From assembly GCF_900167165.1 (NCBI RefSeq), contig NZ_FUXM01000007.1, positions 1 through 64,000 on the forward strand: a stretch of DNA of 64,000 nt, in the 5' to 3' direction. Below the pieces are notes generated by a model that saw only the letters and a list, made by a program, of their open reading frames with translations, was not told the origin of the DNA and ran no database searches. This document shows positions 43,057 through 52,475 of this stretch, piece after piece; the stretch's first letter is position 1; every line of letters begins with the position of its first letter. Both the position numbers and the translations under genes were made by a program. The DNA comes from Carboxydocella sporoproducens DSM 16521 (GTDB taxonomy: Bacteria; Bacillota; GCA-003054495; Carboxydocellales; Carboxydocellaceae).

Positions 43057-44181
43057 ATGGAAATCAAGGGCATTGCCCGTGTGGATAAAAAAACCAAGAA
43101 CCTGGCCAAAAGAATCAAACCAGGAGAAATTGCGGTTATCAATCACCAGGATCTGGACGAAGTGGCAGCCATGAGCCTTGTTAAAGCCCGGGTAAAAGCG
43201 GTGGTCAATGCTGCAGCCAGTATCTCCGGCCGTTATCCCAACCTGGGGCCCAGGGCCCTTTTGCAAAACGGAATCCCCCTGATTGACCTGGCCGGGGAAA
43301 GTATCATGGAAACCCTGCGGGAAGGGCAACAGGTGCTGATAAAAGAGAACGGGGAAATCTGGGTGGGCGATAAATTGGCCGGTTTTGGGCAATGGCTGAC
43401 TATTGATGAGGTGGAACGGCAACTGGCCAATGCCAAGGCCAATATCGCCGGGGTTCTCAAGGATTTCCTGGAAAATACCCTGCAGTATGCCGAGAAGGAA
43501 CAGGGATTGATTCTGGGGGAAGTGGCTATTCCGGAAACCAGGACTCAGTTTGCTGGTCGGCATGCCCTGATCGTAGTGCGGGGGCAGAATTACCGGGAAG
43601 ATTTGCTGGCTATTAAAAGCTATATCGATGAAGTTAAACCGGTGCTAATCGGTGTGGACGGTGGTGCTGATGCCCTGGTGGAGTTTGGTTATTGCCCTGA
43701 TGTGATTGTAGGGGACATGGACTCCATTTCTGATGAAACCCTGGCCTGTGGGGCAGAGTTGATCGTTCATGCCTATCCTGACGGTCGGGCGCCTGGGCTG
43801 GCCCGAGTGCAGCGACTGGGTCTTGAGGCCAGAACTTTTCCCGCTCCTGGCACCAGTGAGGATATAGCCATGCTACTGGCCTATGAAAAAGGTGCTGAAT
43901 TGCTGGTAGCGGTGGGTACCCATTCCAATTTCATCGATTTTCTGGAAAAAGGCAGAAAAGGGATGGCCAGCACTTTTCTGGTGCGTCTGAAAGTGGGGTC
44001 CATTCTGGTAGATGCGCGGGGTGTAAATCGGCTTTATCGGCACCGGCTCAAACCCAGGCATGTGGTGGAAATCGTGGTGGCGGCCCTTATTCCCATCTTT
44101 ATTATTATCGTCACGGCACCCGCTACCCGCGAGCTGGCGCGCTTGATGTATTTGCAGCTTAAATTACTGCTGGGGATTTAA
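43057..44181 (+). CDS. steA: Putative cytokinetic ring protein SteA
   Basis: This 374-residue protein matches the SteA family: an N-terminal domain (GIARVDKKTKNLAKRIKPGEIAVI, AAASISGRYPNLGP), a thiamine-pyrophosphokinase-like domain (about 190-320: VLIGVDGGADALVEFGYCPDVIVGDMDS), and a C-terminal membrane helix (about 340-360). In actinobacteria SteA works with SteB in cell division and wall cleavage; the role in Firmicutes is inferred. It is followed by a SteB-like gene. Confidence 0.85.
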   Translation: MEIKGIARVDKKTKNLAKRIKPGEIAVINHQDLDEVAAMSLVKARVKAVVNAAASISGRYPNLGPRALLQNGIPLIDLAGESIMETLREGQQVLIKENGEIWVGDKLAGFGQWLTIDEVERQLANAKANIAGVLKDFLENTLQYAEKEQGLILGEVAIPETRTQFAGRHALIVVRGQNYREDLLAIKSYIDEVKPVLIGVDGGADALVEFGYCPDVIVGDMDSISDETLACGAELIVHAYPDGRAPGLARVQRLGLEARTFPAPGTSEDIAMLLAYEKGAELLVAVGTHSNFIDFLEKGRKGMASTFLVRLKVGSILVDARGVNRLYRHRLKPRHVVEIVVAALIPIFIIIVTAPATRELARLMYLQLKLLLGI

Positions 44182-44202
44182 CTGGAGAGGAGTCTTACGG
44201 CA

Positions 44203-45147
44203 ATGTTTGATTTGCGCTACCATATAGTTTCCCTGGTAGCTGTCTTTTTGGCCCTGGGAATAGGGATTCTGATTGGCTCTGCCATGGAAACGGATAATAC
44301 CCTGATCCAGCAACAAAAGGTATTGACCGATCGCCTGGCGGCTGATCTGGAAAAACTGCGGGGTGAAAACAAGGAGGCCATGGAAAAACTGGCCAAAGAG
44401 CAAAAGGAATCGGCACAACAAGAGGAATTTGTGAAAGAGGTTCTGCCGGTTTTGATTAAAAATCGCCTGACTGGCTACCGGGTGGCCATAATCGATACCG
44501 GTGATTATGGCTTTAATGATGACTTGCTGGATATTTTGAAAAAGGCAGGGGCGGTGGTAACCAGCACTTCGGTGCTAAGCCGGGATTTCGTGCTGGCTGA
44601 TCCGCAATTACAAAAGGAAGTAGCGGCTTTTCTGGGAGTAGACCCCAACAGCCAGGCGGCCATAGTTAAGGAAATGACCTGGCAGGTAACCCGGGGTCTG
44701 GTAGTTGGAGATAATCTGGCGGTCATCAAGTTTCTGACCGATAAGAAACTGCTTAAAATTACAGGAGCCTACGGGCAGCCGCTGCAAGGGGTGATTATTA
44801 TCGGAGGCAGTCAGCAACCCCAGACCGCTCAGTTCCGGGTAGAGAATATTGATTTGCCCCTGATTGAAGCCCTGCAGCAAAAAGGGATCGAAATTTTCGG
44901 AACCGAATATTCCAGGGTGGCAGTTTCCTACATGAAAAATTATCAGCGTTATAAGATTTCCACTATTGATAATATCGATACTCCCATGGGCCAGGTAGCA
45001 CTGGTAGCAGCCATGGAAGGACGGCCCGGGGATTATGGTATCAAGGCAACTGCCGGCCGGCTGTTGCCGGATTTGAACAGGGAGGTTAAAAGGATTGTCT
45101 TGCCAGGATCGGTACCAGGTGCTGGTGTTAGTACCAGCCCACAATGA
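44203..45147 (+). CDS. SteB/MctB-like (copper transporter family) membrane protein
   Basis: This 314-residue protein has the family opening MFDLRYHIVSLVAVFLALGIGILIG (one membrane helix, about 6-27), a coiled coil (about 30-85), and a C-terminal extracytoplasmic domain. The family is annotated as copper transporter MctB, but members beside steA are better regarded as SteB-like partners. It is 21 bases after steA, and its end overlaps the next gene by 53 bases. Confidence 0.8.
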   Translation: MFDLRYHIVSLVAVFLALGIGILIGSAMETDNTLIQQQKVLTDRLAADLEKLRGENKEAMEKLAKEQKESAQQEEFVKEVLPVLIKNRLTGYRVAIIDTGDYGFNDDLLDILKKAGAVVTSTSVLSRDFVLADPQLQKEVAAFLGVDPNSQAAIVKEMTWQVTRGLVVGDNLAVIKFLTDKKLLKITGAYGQPLQGVIIIGGSQQPQTAQFRVENIDLPLIEALQQKGIEIFGTEYSRVAVSYMKNYQRYKISTIDNIDTPMGQVALVAAMEGRPGDYGIKATAGRLLPDLNREVKRIVLPGSVPGAGVSTSPQ

Positions 45148-45784
45148 GGAAAAAAAGATAGCTGCTACGGTTAAAAGCGCTTTGACCATTCCGGGAGTGA
45201 CCCGGGTAGTGGTGGTGGATGATGCTTCTACTGATCGCACAGCTGAACTGGCCGAGGCGGCTGGAGCAGAGGTGATTCGCCTCTCCCGCAATCTGGGAAA
45301 AGGAGGAGCTCTTAACCGCGGATTGAAAGAATTCCGGGAAGATTTGCTTTTGCTACTTGATGGCGATCTGGGGGAAACAGCGGCTGAAGGGGTTAAATTG
45401 CTGACTCCTTTACTGGAGGGACGGGCGGAGATGACCATTGCCCGTTTTCCCAGGGCCAGCAAAAAAGGGGGCTTTGGGCTGGTCAAAGGCCTGGCCCGCT
45501 GGGGGATCCAGCGTTTAAGTGGCTACCTGCCCCAGGCCCCATTATCCGGACAGCGCGGGCTAACCCGGAAGGCGATGGAGACGGCAGGCGGTTTCGCTGA
45601 AGGTTATGGTGTGGAGGTAGCTTTGACGGTGGCGGTAGCCCGGGCGGGACTGCCCATTCTGGAGGTAGAATGCGCCATGACCCATGATGAGACCGGTCGT
45701 GATTTGGCCGGTTTTTGGCACCGGGGACGGCAGTTCTATCACGTAGCGCGCACCCTCTGCTATTTGCACAGGAGGTATAGATAA
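45095..45784 (+). CDS. Family 2 glycosyltransferase
   Basis: This 229-residue GT-A enzyme starts VLVLVPAHNEEKKIAATV, has VVVDDASTDRT and the metal-binding LLLDGDLG. It likely transfers a sugar to a lipid carrier or wall precursor at the inner membrane face. The start TTG 45095 follows GGAGG, inside the SteB-like gene. Its stop TAA overlaps the next ATG (TAATG). Confidence 0.85.
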   Translation: MSCQDRYQVLVLVPAHNEEKKIAATVKSALTIPGVTRVVVVDDASTDRTAELAEAAGAEVIRLSRNLGKGGALNRGLKEFREDLLLLLDGDLGETAAEGVKLLTPLLEGRAEMTIARFPRASKKGGFGLVKGLARWGIQRLSGYLPQAPLSGQRGLTRKAMETAGGFAEGYGVEVALTVAVARAGLPILEVECAMTHDETGRDLAGFWHRGRQFYHVARTLCYLHRRYR

Positions 45785-46611
45785 TGGTTTGGTGGATACT
45801 GGCTCTTGCTGGTGCAGGTCTGACCAGGTTGATCCTGCCGTCCCTGTTTGCCATCTGGCAGCAAGCGGGTTTTTTGCGTCCCAATTTTCGCGGTGAACAA
45901 ATTCCGCTGGGGGTTGGGGTTTTTCTGCCTCTGGTCTGGCTGATACTATTGCCAGGGGTAGTTTGGCTGGTTCCTGAGCAGCGGGACCATGGCCTGCAAC
46001 TACTTCTGGCGGTAACCTTTCTTACCTTGCTGGGTATGCTGGATGATGTGCTGGGGTCCCGCCGGGTAAGTGGGTTAAAAGGTCATCTGGGCAGTCTGTT
46101 CAGGGGCAGGATGACAACAGGAGCTTTAAAAGCAGTCATGGGAGGCTGGCTGGGTCTGGTACTGGCCTGGCTGGAATTCCAGCCCCGAACCGGGATTGGG
46201 TGGATTCAAACAGTGCTGGCCGGCCTGATGGTAGCCCTTTCTATCAACGCTATCAATCTGCTGGATTTGCGACCAGGCCGGGCGGGCAAGGGTTTTTTGC
46301 TTTTTGGCGGTTTACTGGTTTTGCTTTCCGGTCTGGCAGCGGCGGCGGGCTTTTGGCTGGTAACGGCCGGCATGCTGGTTGCCTATCTGCCTGCTGATTT
46401 AAAAGCCCGCTGTATGCTGGGGGATACAGGAGCCAATCCACTCGGGGTGATTCTGGGATTATCAGCCCTCTGGGCCTTGCCTGCCTGGGGACAGCTGGGC
46501 TGGCTTCTCTTTCTGATCGGCTTTCATTTTTTGACGGAAAAATATTCTTTGACTGAGCTTATTGCCCGCACGCCCTGGTTGGATTATATAGATAGATGGG
46601 GCCGGGAGTAA
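45784..46611 (+). CDS. MraY/WecA-like polyprenyl-phosphate glycosyl-1-phosphate transferase
   Basis: This 275-residue membrane protein of about eight to ten helices has family 4 motifs: GMLDDVLG (Asp pair), NAINLLDLRPGRAGKG and LGDTGANPLGVILG. It is shorter than MraY (about 320), so its donor substrate is uncertain. Together with steA, steB-like and the GT2 gene it forms a four-gene envelope cluster. Confidence 0.8.
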   Translation: MVWWILALAGAGLTRLILPSLFAIWQQAGFLRPNFRGEQIPLGVGVFLPLVWLILLPGVVWLVPEQRDHGLQLLLAVTFLTLLGMLDDVLGSRRVSGLKGHLGSLFRGRMTTGALKAVMGGWLGLVLAWLEFQPRTGIGWIQTVLAGLMVALSINAINLLDLRPGRAGKGFLLFGGLLVLLSGLAAAAGFWLVTAGMLVAYLPADLKARCMLGDTGANPLGVILGLSALWALPAWGQLGWLLFLIGFHFLTEKYSLTELIARTPWLDYIDRWGRE

Positions 46612-46644
46612 CGGGAGGCAGCAAGAGGGGGAGGACTGGGCGAT

Positions 46645-48366
46645 ATGGAAATTAGCAGCAGGGAACTGGCAGTGATCCTGGATTCCACCCATGATGGCAT
46701 GATCGCTGTAAACAGGGAGGGAGCTGTTACCCTCTTCAATGCAGCGGCAGAGCGTTTGACCGGACTGAAGCGGGAAGAGGTAATTGGCCGCAAAGCCCAG
46801 GAAGCTATTCCCAATACCAGACTGCATATTGTGCTGGAGACAGGCGTGCCGGAGCTCAATCAACAGCAGCATCTTGGTAAAACCACCATCATAACCAACC
46901 GGGTCCCTGTGAAAGATGAAGAGGGACGGGTAGTGGGGGCGGTGGCGGTTTTCCGCGATGTGGGGGATTTTGAAGCTCTGGCAGAAGAGTTGACCAATGT
47001 ACGGCAAATCAAGACGATGCTGGAAGCCATTATCAATGCCACCAATGATGCGATTTCGGTAGTGGATGAGAACGGCATGCAAATTCTGATCAACCCGGCT
47101 TACACCCGTTTGACCGGTTTGACAGAGGCGGATGTCCTGTATAAACCGGCCACAGTGGATATTGTGGAAGGGGAAAGCATGCATTATAAAGTGCTGCGCA
47201 CCCGGCAGCCGGTACGGGGCGTGCGCATGAAAATTGGACCCAACAAGAAGGAAGTTATGGTGAATGTGGCCCCGATTATCGTCAATAATGAATTAAAAGG
47301 CAGTGTTGGGGTTATTCACGATTTATCTGAAATCAAAAAACTGACAGAAGAACTGGAGCATGCCCGCCGTCTGATTCGCCATCTCGAAGCCAAATATACC
47401 TTTGATGATATTATCGGTCAGAGTGAGGAACTGAAACTGGCTGTGGAACAGGCGGAAAGGGCGGCAGCTACTCCTGCTACCGTTTTGCTCAGGGGGGAAA
47501 GCGGCACAGGCAAGGAGTTGTTTGCCCATGCCATTCATAATGCCAGTACCCGCAGCAGCCAGAAGTTTATCCGGGTCAATTGCGCCTCCCTTACTGATAC
47601 CCTGCTGGAAAGCGAGCTTTTCGGATATGAGGAAGGGGCCTTTACCGGAGCGGTAAAAGGCGGAAAACGGGGGCTGTTTGAGGAAGCCAACGGGGGCACC
47701 ATTTTCCTGGATGAAATCGGGGAGATTTCCTTGACCTTACAGGCCAAACTGCTCAGGGTCTTGCAGGAAAAGGAAGTGCGGCGGGTCGGGGGCACCAAGG
47801 CTGTTCCTGTGGATGTCCGTGTAATCGCTGCCACCAATGCCAATCTGGAGGAAAAAATCCGGGAAGGCAGTTTCCGGGAGGACCTTTATTACCGGCTTAA
47901 TGTTTTTCCCATTTTCATTCCCCCGCTGCGGAGGCGGAAACAGGATTTACCCCTGCTGGTCCGTTTTCTGATCGGTAAGTTCAACCGGGAATTTGGACGG
48001 CAGGTGGAACGGATCGAACCGGAAGCCCTGAAAGTGCTGGAAAACTACGATTGGCCGGGAAATGTTCGGGAACTGGAAAATGTGATCGGCCGGGCCATTA
48101 TCAATATGCGCCCGGGAGATACGGTAATTGCCGTCCGGCATTTGCCGTCCCTGGGCCTGGTCCGCCCTCAGGTTGAGGGAGAACACCGGCTACCGGATAG
48201 TGGCTGGCAGGGAGAAACCCTGGATGAAATTCTGGCCAGGGTGGAAAGACAGGTAATCTGTGATGTGCTGGCTCAATGCGGTGGCAACAAAACCCTGGCT
48301 GCCCGCAAACTGAATATCGCTGTGCGCAGCCTTTACTATAAAATGGATCGTTATGGCTTGCGTTAA
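46645..48366 (+). CDS. Sigma-54-dependent activator with two PAS domains (BkdR-like)
   Basis: This 573-residue enhancer-binding protein has PAS domains at about 5-115 and 120-235, an AAA+ domain (about 255-480) with Walker A GESGTGKE and the sigma-54 contact motif GAFTGA, and a C-terminal Fis-type helix-turn-helix ([22 protein letters not shown]). Position before buk-ptb-bcd matches Bacillus BkdR, the activator of branched-chain keto acid catabolism. A -24/-12 promoter follows it. Confidence 0.9.
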   Translation: MEISSRELAVILDSTHDGMIAVNREGAVTLFNAAAERLTGLKREEVIGRKAQEAIPNTRLHIVLETGVPELNQQQHLGKTTIITNRVPVKDEEGRVVGAVAVFRDVGDFEALAEELTNVRQIKTMLEAIINATNDAISVVDENGMQILINPAYTRLTGLTEADVLYKPATVDIVEGESMHYKVLRTRQPVRGVRMKIGPNKKEVMVNVAPIIVNNELKGSVGVIHDLSEIKKLTEELEHARRLIRHLEAKYTFDDIIGQSEELKLAVEQAERAAATPATVLLRGESGTGKELFAHAIHNASTRSSQKFIRVNCASLTDTLLESELFGYEEGAFTGAVKGGKRGLFEEANGGTIFLDEIGEISLTLQAKLLRVLQEKEVRRVGGTKAVPVDVRVIAATNANLEEKIREGSFREDLYYRLNVFPIFIPPLRRRKQDLPLLVRFLIGKFNREFGRQVERIEPEALKVLENYDWPGNVRELENVIGRAIINMRPGDTVIAVRHLPSLGLVRPQVEGEHRLPDSGWQGETLDEILARVERQVICDVLAQCGGNKTLAARKLNIAVRSLYYKMDRYGLR

Positions 48367-48367
48367 C

Positions 48368-48412
48368 CTGCAAAAAAATGCAGATGACCAGAAATCCTGC
48401 AATTTATTGCAG
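48368..48412. promoter_or_regulatory. Tandem CTGCA-N6-TGCAG dyads, likely enhancer sites for the sigma-54 activator
   Basis: Two 16-bp dyads share the form CTGCA-N6-TGCAG: 48368-48383 and 48397-48412, with centres 29 bases apart. They lie about 116-160 bases upstream of the -24 element, the normal distance for upstream activating sequences. The second dyad also forms the terminator stem after the activator gene. Confidence 0.6.
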
Positions 48413-48424
48413 GATTTTTTTTGC
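48394..48424 (+). terminator. Intrinsic terminator of the sigma-54 activator gene
   Basis: AATCCTGCAAT and ATTGCAGGATT form a stem with a short TT-containing loop, followed by a long T-run ending near 48424. Confidence 0.85.
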
Positions 48425-48527
48425 AAAAGAAAAGACCTGGCCGAATTTGTGCTTGTGGGTATAAGTCCAATCCGGTCAAAACGGGAGTTATACAGCATAA
48501 AACTAAAATTTTCAGACAACACTTTTT

Positions 48528-48543
48528 TGGCATGGCTTTTGCT
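48528..48543 (+). promoter_or_regulatory. Sigma-54 (-24/-12) promoter of buk-ptb-bcd-vor
   Basis: TGGCATG (48528-48534), four bases and TTGCT (48539-48543) match the sigma-54 consensus TGGCAYG-N4-TTGCW in every position, 26 bases before the buk start. Confidence 0.88.
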
Positions 48544-48568
48544 AAAACTAATAGCTGAAGGGGGAAGT

Positions 48569-49663
48569 ATGATGGCAAAACAGGTAGTACTGGCGATTAA
48601 CCCGGGTTCAACTTCAACAAAAGTGGCGGTTATTGCAGAAGACGGTACAGTGATCTGGCAGGAAACCTTGCGCTATTCGGTGGCTGAACTAGCATATAGA
48701 GAAAATGTTGTGGAACAGCTTCCCCTTCGTCTTTCTGACCTGGAGCGTCTGCTGGCGGAGAAAGGTCTGGGAGGCGGAAAACTGGTAGGTGTGGTTGGAC
48801 GCGGTGGGTTACTGCGCCCCTTGCACAGTGGCACTTATCTGGTCAATGAGGCCATGCTTGCAGATTTAAGACAGGGCTGGGGAGGCCAGCATCCCTCCAA
48901 TCTGGGCGGGATACTGGCCAGAATGCTGGCTGACCGTTATGGGGTGGAAGCATATATAGTCGATCCTGTTTCTGTAGATGAAATGATTCCGGAAGCTCGG
49001 AGAACTGGATTGCCGGAAATCAGGCGTTTTTCCCATTTACATGCCCTTAATATCCGACGGGCCCTGTTGCGCTGGCAAAAGGAACAATCCTGTTCCCCGC
49101 GGGAGTTAACCGGGGTAGCTGTTCACCTGGGTGGGGGCATCACCGTAGCGGCTGTACGGCAGGGTAGAATCATTGATGTCAGCAATGCCAACCAGGGCGG
49201 ACCCATGAGTCCGGAACGGGCCGGGGCCCTGCCTTCAGCGGCACTGGCTTACTGGCCGGAAGAGACGGACTATCACTATCCACCCCTGGCCAAAAGGCTA
49301 GTCGGGGGTGGAGGACTGGTTTCCTACCTGGAAACCAACAGTTTGGTGGAAGCGGAAAAGCGGGCAGAGGCAGGAGATGAGAAAGCCCGCCTGGCTTTAC
49401 AGGCCATGGTAAAGCAACTGATTAAGGAAATCGGGGCGATGGCCGCCATTTTAGATACATTACCGCGGTTTTTGCTGTTTACCGGAGGCATGGCTTTTTC
49501 CCACTGGTTAATGGAGCAATTGACTTCAGCTTTAAACTGGCTGGCGCCGATAACTGTCTACCCGGGAGAAGAGGAACTGCCAGCCCTGGCTGAGGGGGTT
49601 TTTCGTGTCCTGGCCGGGGAAGAATCTGTGCGAATTTATCCTGAAGGAGTGAGCGGTGAGTGA
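48569..49663 (+). CDS. buk: Butyrate (branched-chain fatty acid) kinase
   Basis: This 364-residue ASKHA kinase has AINPGSTSTKVAVI at its start, VGRGG, GVAVHLGGGITVAA, GGPMSPERAGALP and LVGGGGLVSYLETN. It forms ATP from butyryl-, isobutyryl- or isovaleryl-phosphate. GGGGGAAG precedes ATG 48569 (ATG 48572 also possible). It is the first gene after the sigma-54 promoter; its stop overlaps the ptb start. Confidence 0.93.
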   Translation: MMAKQVVLAINPGSTSTKVAVIAEDGTVIWQETLRYSVAELAYRENVVEQLPLRLSDLERLLAEKGLGGGKLVGVVGRGGLLRPLHSGTYLVNEAMLADLRQGWGGQHPSNLGGILARMLADRYGVEAYIVDPVSVDEMIPEARRTGLPEIRRFSHLHALNIRRALLRWQKEQSCSPRELTGVAVHLGGGITVAAVRQGRIIDVSNANQGGPMSPERAGALPSAALAYWPEETDYHYPPLAKRLVGGGGLVSYLETNSLVEAEKRAEAGDEKARLALQAMVKQLIKEIGAMAAILDTLPRFLLFTGGMAFSHWLMEQLTSALNWLAPITVYPGEEELPALAEGVFRVLAGEESVRIYPEGVSGE

Positions 49664-50580
49664 TTACCAATTTTGACCAGCTGGTGGAAACTGCCCGCAG
49701 TTATCCCTCCCAGCGCCTGGCGGTAGCGGTGGCTCAGGACTGTGAAGTACTGGCAGCCGTCAGGGAAGCCATCGAAGAAAACCTGATTACCGCCCGCCTA
49801 TTTGGGGATGAGGAGGAAATCAAGAAGGCTGCTGTCAAAGCAGGGCTGGACCTGAACAGGGCTGAGATTGAAGTTATCCATGAAAGGGATCCTGTCAAAG
49901 CCAGCCAGATGGCAGTGGTGGCAGTAAAAACCGGACAGGCGGATATGCTGATGAAAGGTCTGGTTCACAGTGCTGTAATTATGAAACAAATTCTGGACAA
50001 GGATACCGGGCTACGCAAAAGCAAGGTGCTGAGTCATGTGGCCTTGCTGGAGGGACCAGGACCTGACCGCATCACCTTCATGACTGATGGGGGCATGGTG
50101 ATCAATCCCAATTTACAGCAGAAGGTTGAGATGATCAATAATGCCGTCGGGGTAGCCAGGGCGCTGGGCTACCAGCAGCCCAAAGTGGCAGTAATAGCCG
50201 GGCTGGAACTGGTTAATCCCGATATGCCTGCTACCCTGGATGCGGCTGTACTGGCCAAAATGGGTGAAAGAGGACAAATTCCTCATGCCATAGTGGATGG
50301 GCCACTGGCCTTAGATGTGGCTCTTTCCAGAGAAGCGGCTCTACACAAGGGGGTGAAAGGGGAAATTCAGGGGGATGCTCACATCCTGCTGGTACCCAAT
50401 CTGGAAGTGGGAAATGTGTTGTACAAGACAGCGGTAGCTTTTGGTGGTGTTAAGACAGCTGGAACCATCACAGGGGCCAGTGCTCCTATTATTCTCACAT
50501 CCCGGGCGGATAGCCACTATGCCAAGTTCTATTCCATTGCTCTCGCCCAGGTGCTGGCCTGGCAAAATCAAAGGAGGTAA
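49660..50580 (+). CDS. ptb: Phosphate butyryltransferase
   Basis: This 306-residue enzyme converts acyl-CoA plus phosphate to acyl-phosphate. Signatures are LMKGLVHSAVIMKQILDK, MTDGGMVINPNL and the C-terminal GASAPIILTSRADS. The start GTG 49660 overlaps the buk stop, and AAGGAGTGAG lies upstream. It supplies the Buk substrate from acyl-CoA made by the ferredoxin oxidoreductase encoded further on. Confidence 0.93.
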   Translation: MITNFDQLVETARSYPSQRLAVAVAQDCEVLAAVREAIEENLITARLFGDEEEIKKAAVKAGLDLNRAEIEVIHERDPVKASQMAVVAVKTGQADMLMKGLVHSAVIMKQILDKDTGLRKSKVLSHVALLEGPGPDRITFMTDGGMVINPNLQQKVEMINNAVGVARALGYQQPKVAVIAGLELVNPDMPATLDAAVLAKMGERGQIPHAIVDGPLALDVALSREAALHKGVKGEIQGDAHILLVPNLEVGNVLYKTAVAFGGVKTAGTITGASAPIILTSRADSHYAKFYSIALAQVLAWQNQRR

Positions 50581-50586
50581 GGAGAA

Positions 50587-51654
50587 ATGAGTCTGGAAGT
50601 ATTTGAGTACATGAAAAAATATGATTATGAACAAGTCGTTCTCTGTTACGACAAGGCTTCAGGGCTGAAAGCTATTATTGCCATCCATGATACTACCCTG
50701 GGCCCGGCTCTGGGTGGTACCCGGATGTGGACTTATGCCAGTGAAGATGATGCCATCCTTGATGCCCTGCGGCTGTCCCGGGGTATGACCTATAAGGCAG
50801 CTGCTGCCGGCCTCAACCTGGGCGGAGGCAAAACGGTTATTATCGGTGACCCCAGAAAAGATAAGAGTGAGGCGCTGTTCCGGGCTTTTGGTCGCTATGT
50901 GGAAAGCCTCAATGGCCGCTATATTACCGCTGAGGATGTAGGCACTTCGGTACAGGATATGGAATATGTACGCATGGAAACCCGCTGGGTAACCGGGGTA
51001 GCCAGTGGTTCGGGTGACCCGTCTCCCATGACCGCTTTTGGTGTCTGGAAAGGGATGAAAGCAGCGGCCAAAGAAAAATTTGGCACTGACTCCCTCTCCG
51101 GTATGACTGTAGCTGTTCAGGGCCTGGGCCACGTAGGTTATTACCTGTGTAAGTATCTTGCTGATGAAGGAGCCAAACTGGTTGTAACCGATATCTTCCC
51201 CGAACGGGTTGAAAAAGTGGTTCAGGAATTTGGTGCCCGGGCAGTAGAACCGGAAGCCATCTATGGCGTGGAAGCGGAGATATTTGCCCCCTGTGCGTTA
51301 GGGGCAGTAGTAAATGATGAGACTCTGCCCCAGTTCAAATTCCAGATTATCGCCGGTGCTGCCAACAATGTCCTGAAGGAAGAACGGCACGGGGATGAGC
51401 TGGAAGCAAAAGGCATCCTCTATGCCCCTGACTTTGTCATCAACGCCGGCGGTTTGATCAATGTGGCTGATGAGCTGGAAGGATACAATCGGGAACGGGC
51501 AATCCAGAAAATCGCAGGTATTTATGATAATATCTTGCGGGTATTTGCCATTGCTAAACGGGACAATATTCCCACCTATAAAGCAGCAGAAGTCATGGCT
51601 GAGGAACGGATCCGGACAATCGGGCAGGTGCGCAATAACTTTTTGCGCAAGTGA
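50587..51654 (+). CDS. bcd: Leucine/valine (Glu/Leu/Phe/Val) dehydrogenase
   Basis: This 355-residue amino acid dehydrogenase has the catalytic lysine segment [21 protein letters not shown], and the Rossmann motif [13 protein letters not shown]. It oxidatively deaminates branched-chain amino acids to keto acids. AAAGGAGGTAAGGAG precedes the start. It provides the entry step of the operon. Confidence 0.93.
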   Translation: MSLEVFEYMKKYDYEQVVLCYDKASGLKAIIAIHDTTLGPALGGTRMWTYASEDDAILDALRLSRGMTYKAAAAGLNLGGGKTVIIGDPRKDKSEALFRAFGRYVESLNGRYITAEDVGTSVQDMEYVRMETRWVTGVASGSGDPSPMTAFGVWKGMKAAAKEKFGTDSLSGMTVAVQGLGHVGYYLCKYLADEGAKLVVTDIFPERVEKVVQEFGARAVEPEAIYGVEAEIFAPCALGAVVNDETLPQFKFQIIAGAANNVLKEERHGDELEAKGILYAPDFVINAGGLINVADELEGYNRERAIQKIAGIYDNILRVFAIAKRDNIPTYKAAEVMAEERIRTIGQVRNNFLRK

Positions 51655-51665
51655 GGAGGATGTCT

Positions 51666-52475
51666 GTGAACGCCTACCTGTGGTACTGGCAAGAACGACG
51701 GGACTGGCAGAGAATAATCGTCAGAGCAGAACAAAAACAGGTGGGAGATCTCTGGCTGTCCAGAGCTGAAGCAAGGGCCCGGCTGCACGGGTCCTTGCTT
51801 AGCACTTATCCGCCTCAGCGCATCATCCTGCTGGCTACTGACACTGAACAGAATATACCGGAGATTTTACTGGAAACAGGGGTACCGGTAGAGATGCAGT
51901 ATCTGCTGGGGACGATTCAGTTACCAGCAGAACTGGAACTGAGCGGGCATGCTTCCGTAAGACGCCAGCCCCTGTTTCCCCTGGCCCTCTGGCAAAAACA
52001 GATACCGGCTGCAGATGAGCCCTGGCTTTATCTCTATCTGGGACAGTATCCCTTTGTCTCTCTGGGGGTTGGCAAAAAGCTGGTAGATGTGTTAAGCTAT
52101 TGGGAAGGAGAGGGGCCGCTGGGACCATTATCCACTGGACAACTGCCGACCCTGGCCTGGCTGGAATGGCTCTGTCAGCAAAAGCTATCCGGAGCGAAAG
52201 CGCAAGAACTGGTGCGGAGTAAGGGAGGAATAGCCGCCTATCTGGGGAGGGAATGGCAGCCCGGAGAAAAATTGCCCCCTGAGCTGGCCAGCACGGTGGT
52301 ATATCAGAGTTTAAAAGGGCTGGGCAGTTTATGGACATTGAGCCAGGGGCAGGCCAGACGGCTGGTGCTGGCCGGGGAACTTCTGCTGGATCAGCAAGTA
52401 CTTGAGCCCATTCAGAACTGGGCTCAAGCTCGACAGCTACTGGTCAGGGTGTTGCCTGCCGGGGAGGAATTTTAG
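51666..52475 (+). CDS. Degenerate butyrate-kinase-like (ASKHA) protein
   Basis: This 269-residue protein is not a recognised named family, but it reads as a divergent Buk copy. YLYLGQYPFVSLGVGKKLVD aligns with the Buk segment HLGGGITVAAVRQGRIID. GPLGPLSTGQLP aligns with GGPMSPERAGALP, SKGGIAAYLG with GGGGLVSYLE, and LVLAGELLLDQQVLEPIQNWA with the Buk C-terminal segment. The glycine-rich nucleotide loops are lost, so kinase activity is doubtful. GGAGG lies six bases before GTG 51666; an upstream GTG 51651 overlaps bcd. Confidence 0.65.
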   Translation: MNAYLWYWQERRDWQRIIVRAEQKQVGDLWLSRAEARARLHGSLLSTYPPQRIILLATDTEQNIPEILLETGVPVEMQYLLGTIQLPAELELSGHASVRRQPLFPLALWQKQIPAADEPWLYLYLGQYPFVSLGVGKKLVDVLSYWEGEGPLGPLSTGQLPTLAWLEWLCQQKLSGAKAQELVRSKGGIAAYLGREWQPGEKLPPELASTVVYQSLKGLGSLWTLSQGQARRLVLAGELLLDQQVLEPIQNWAQARQLLVRVLPAGEEF

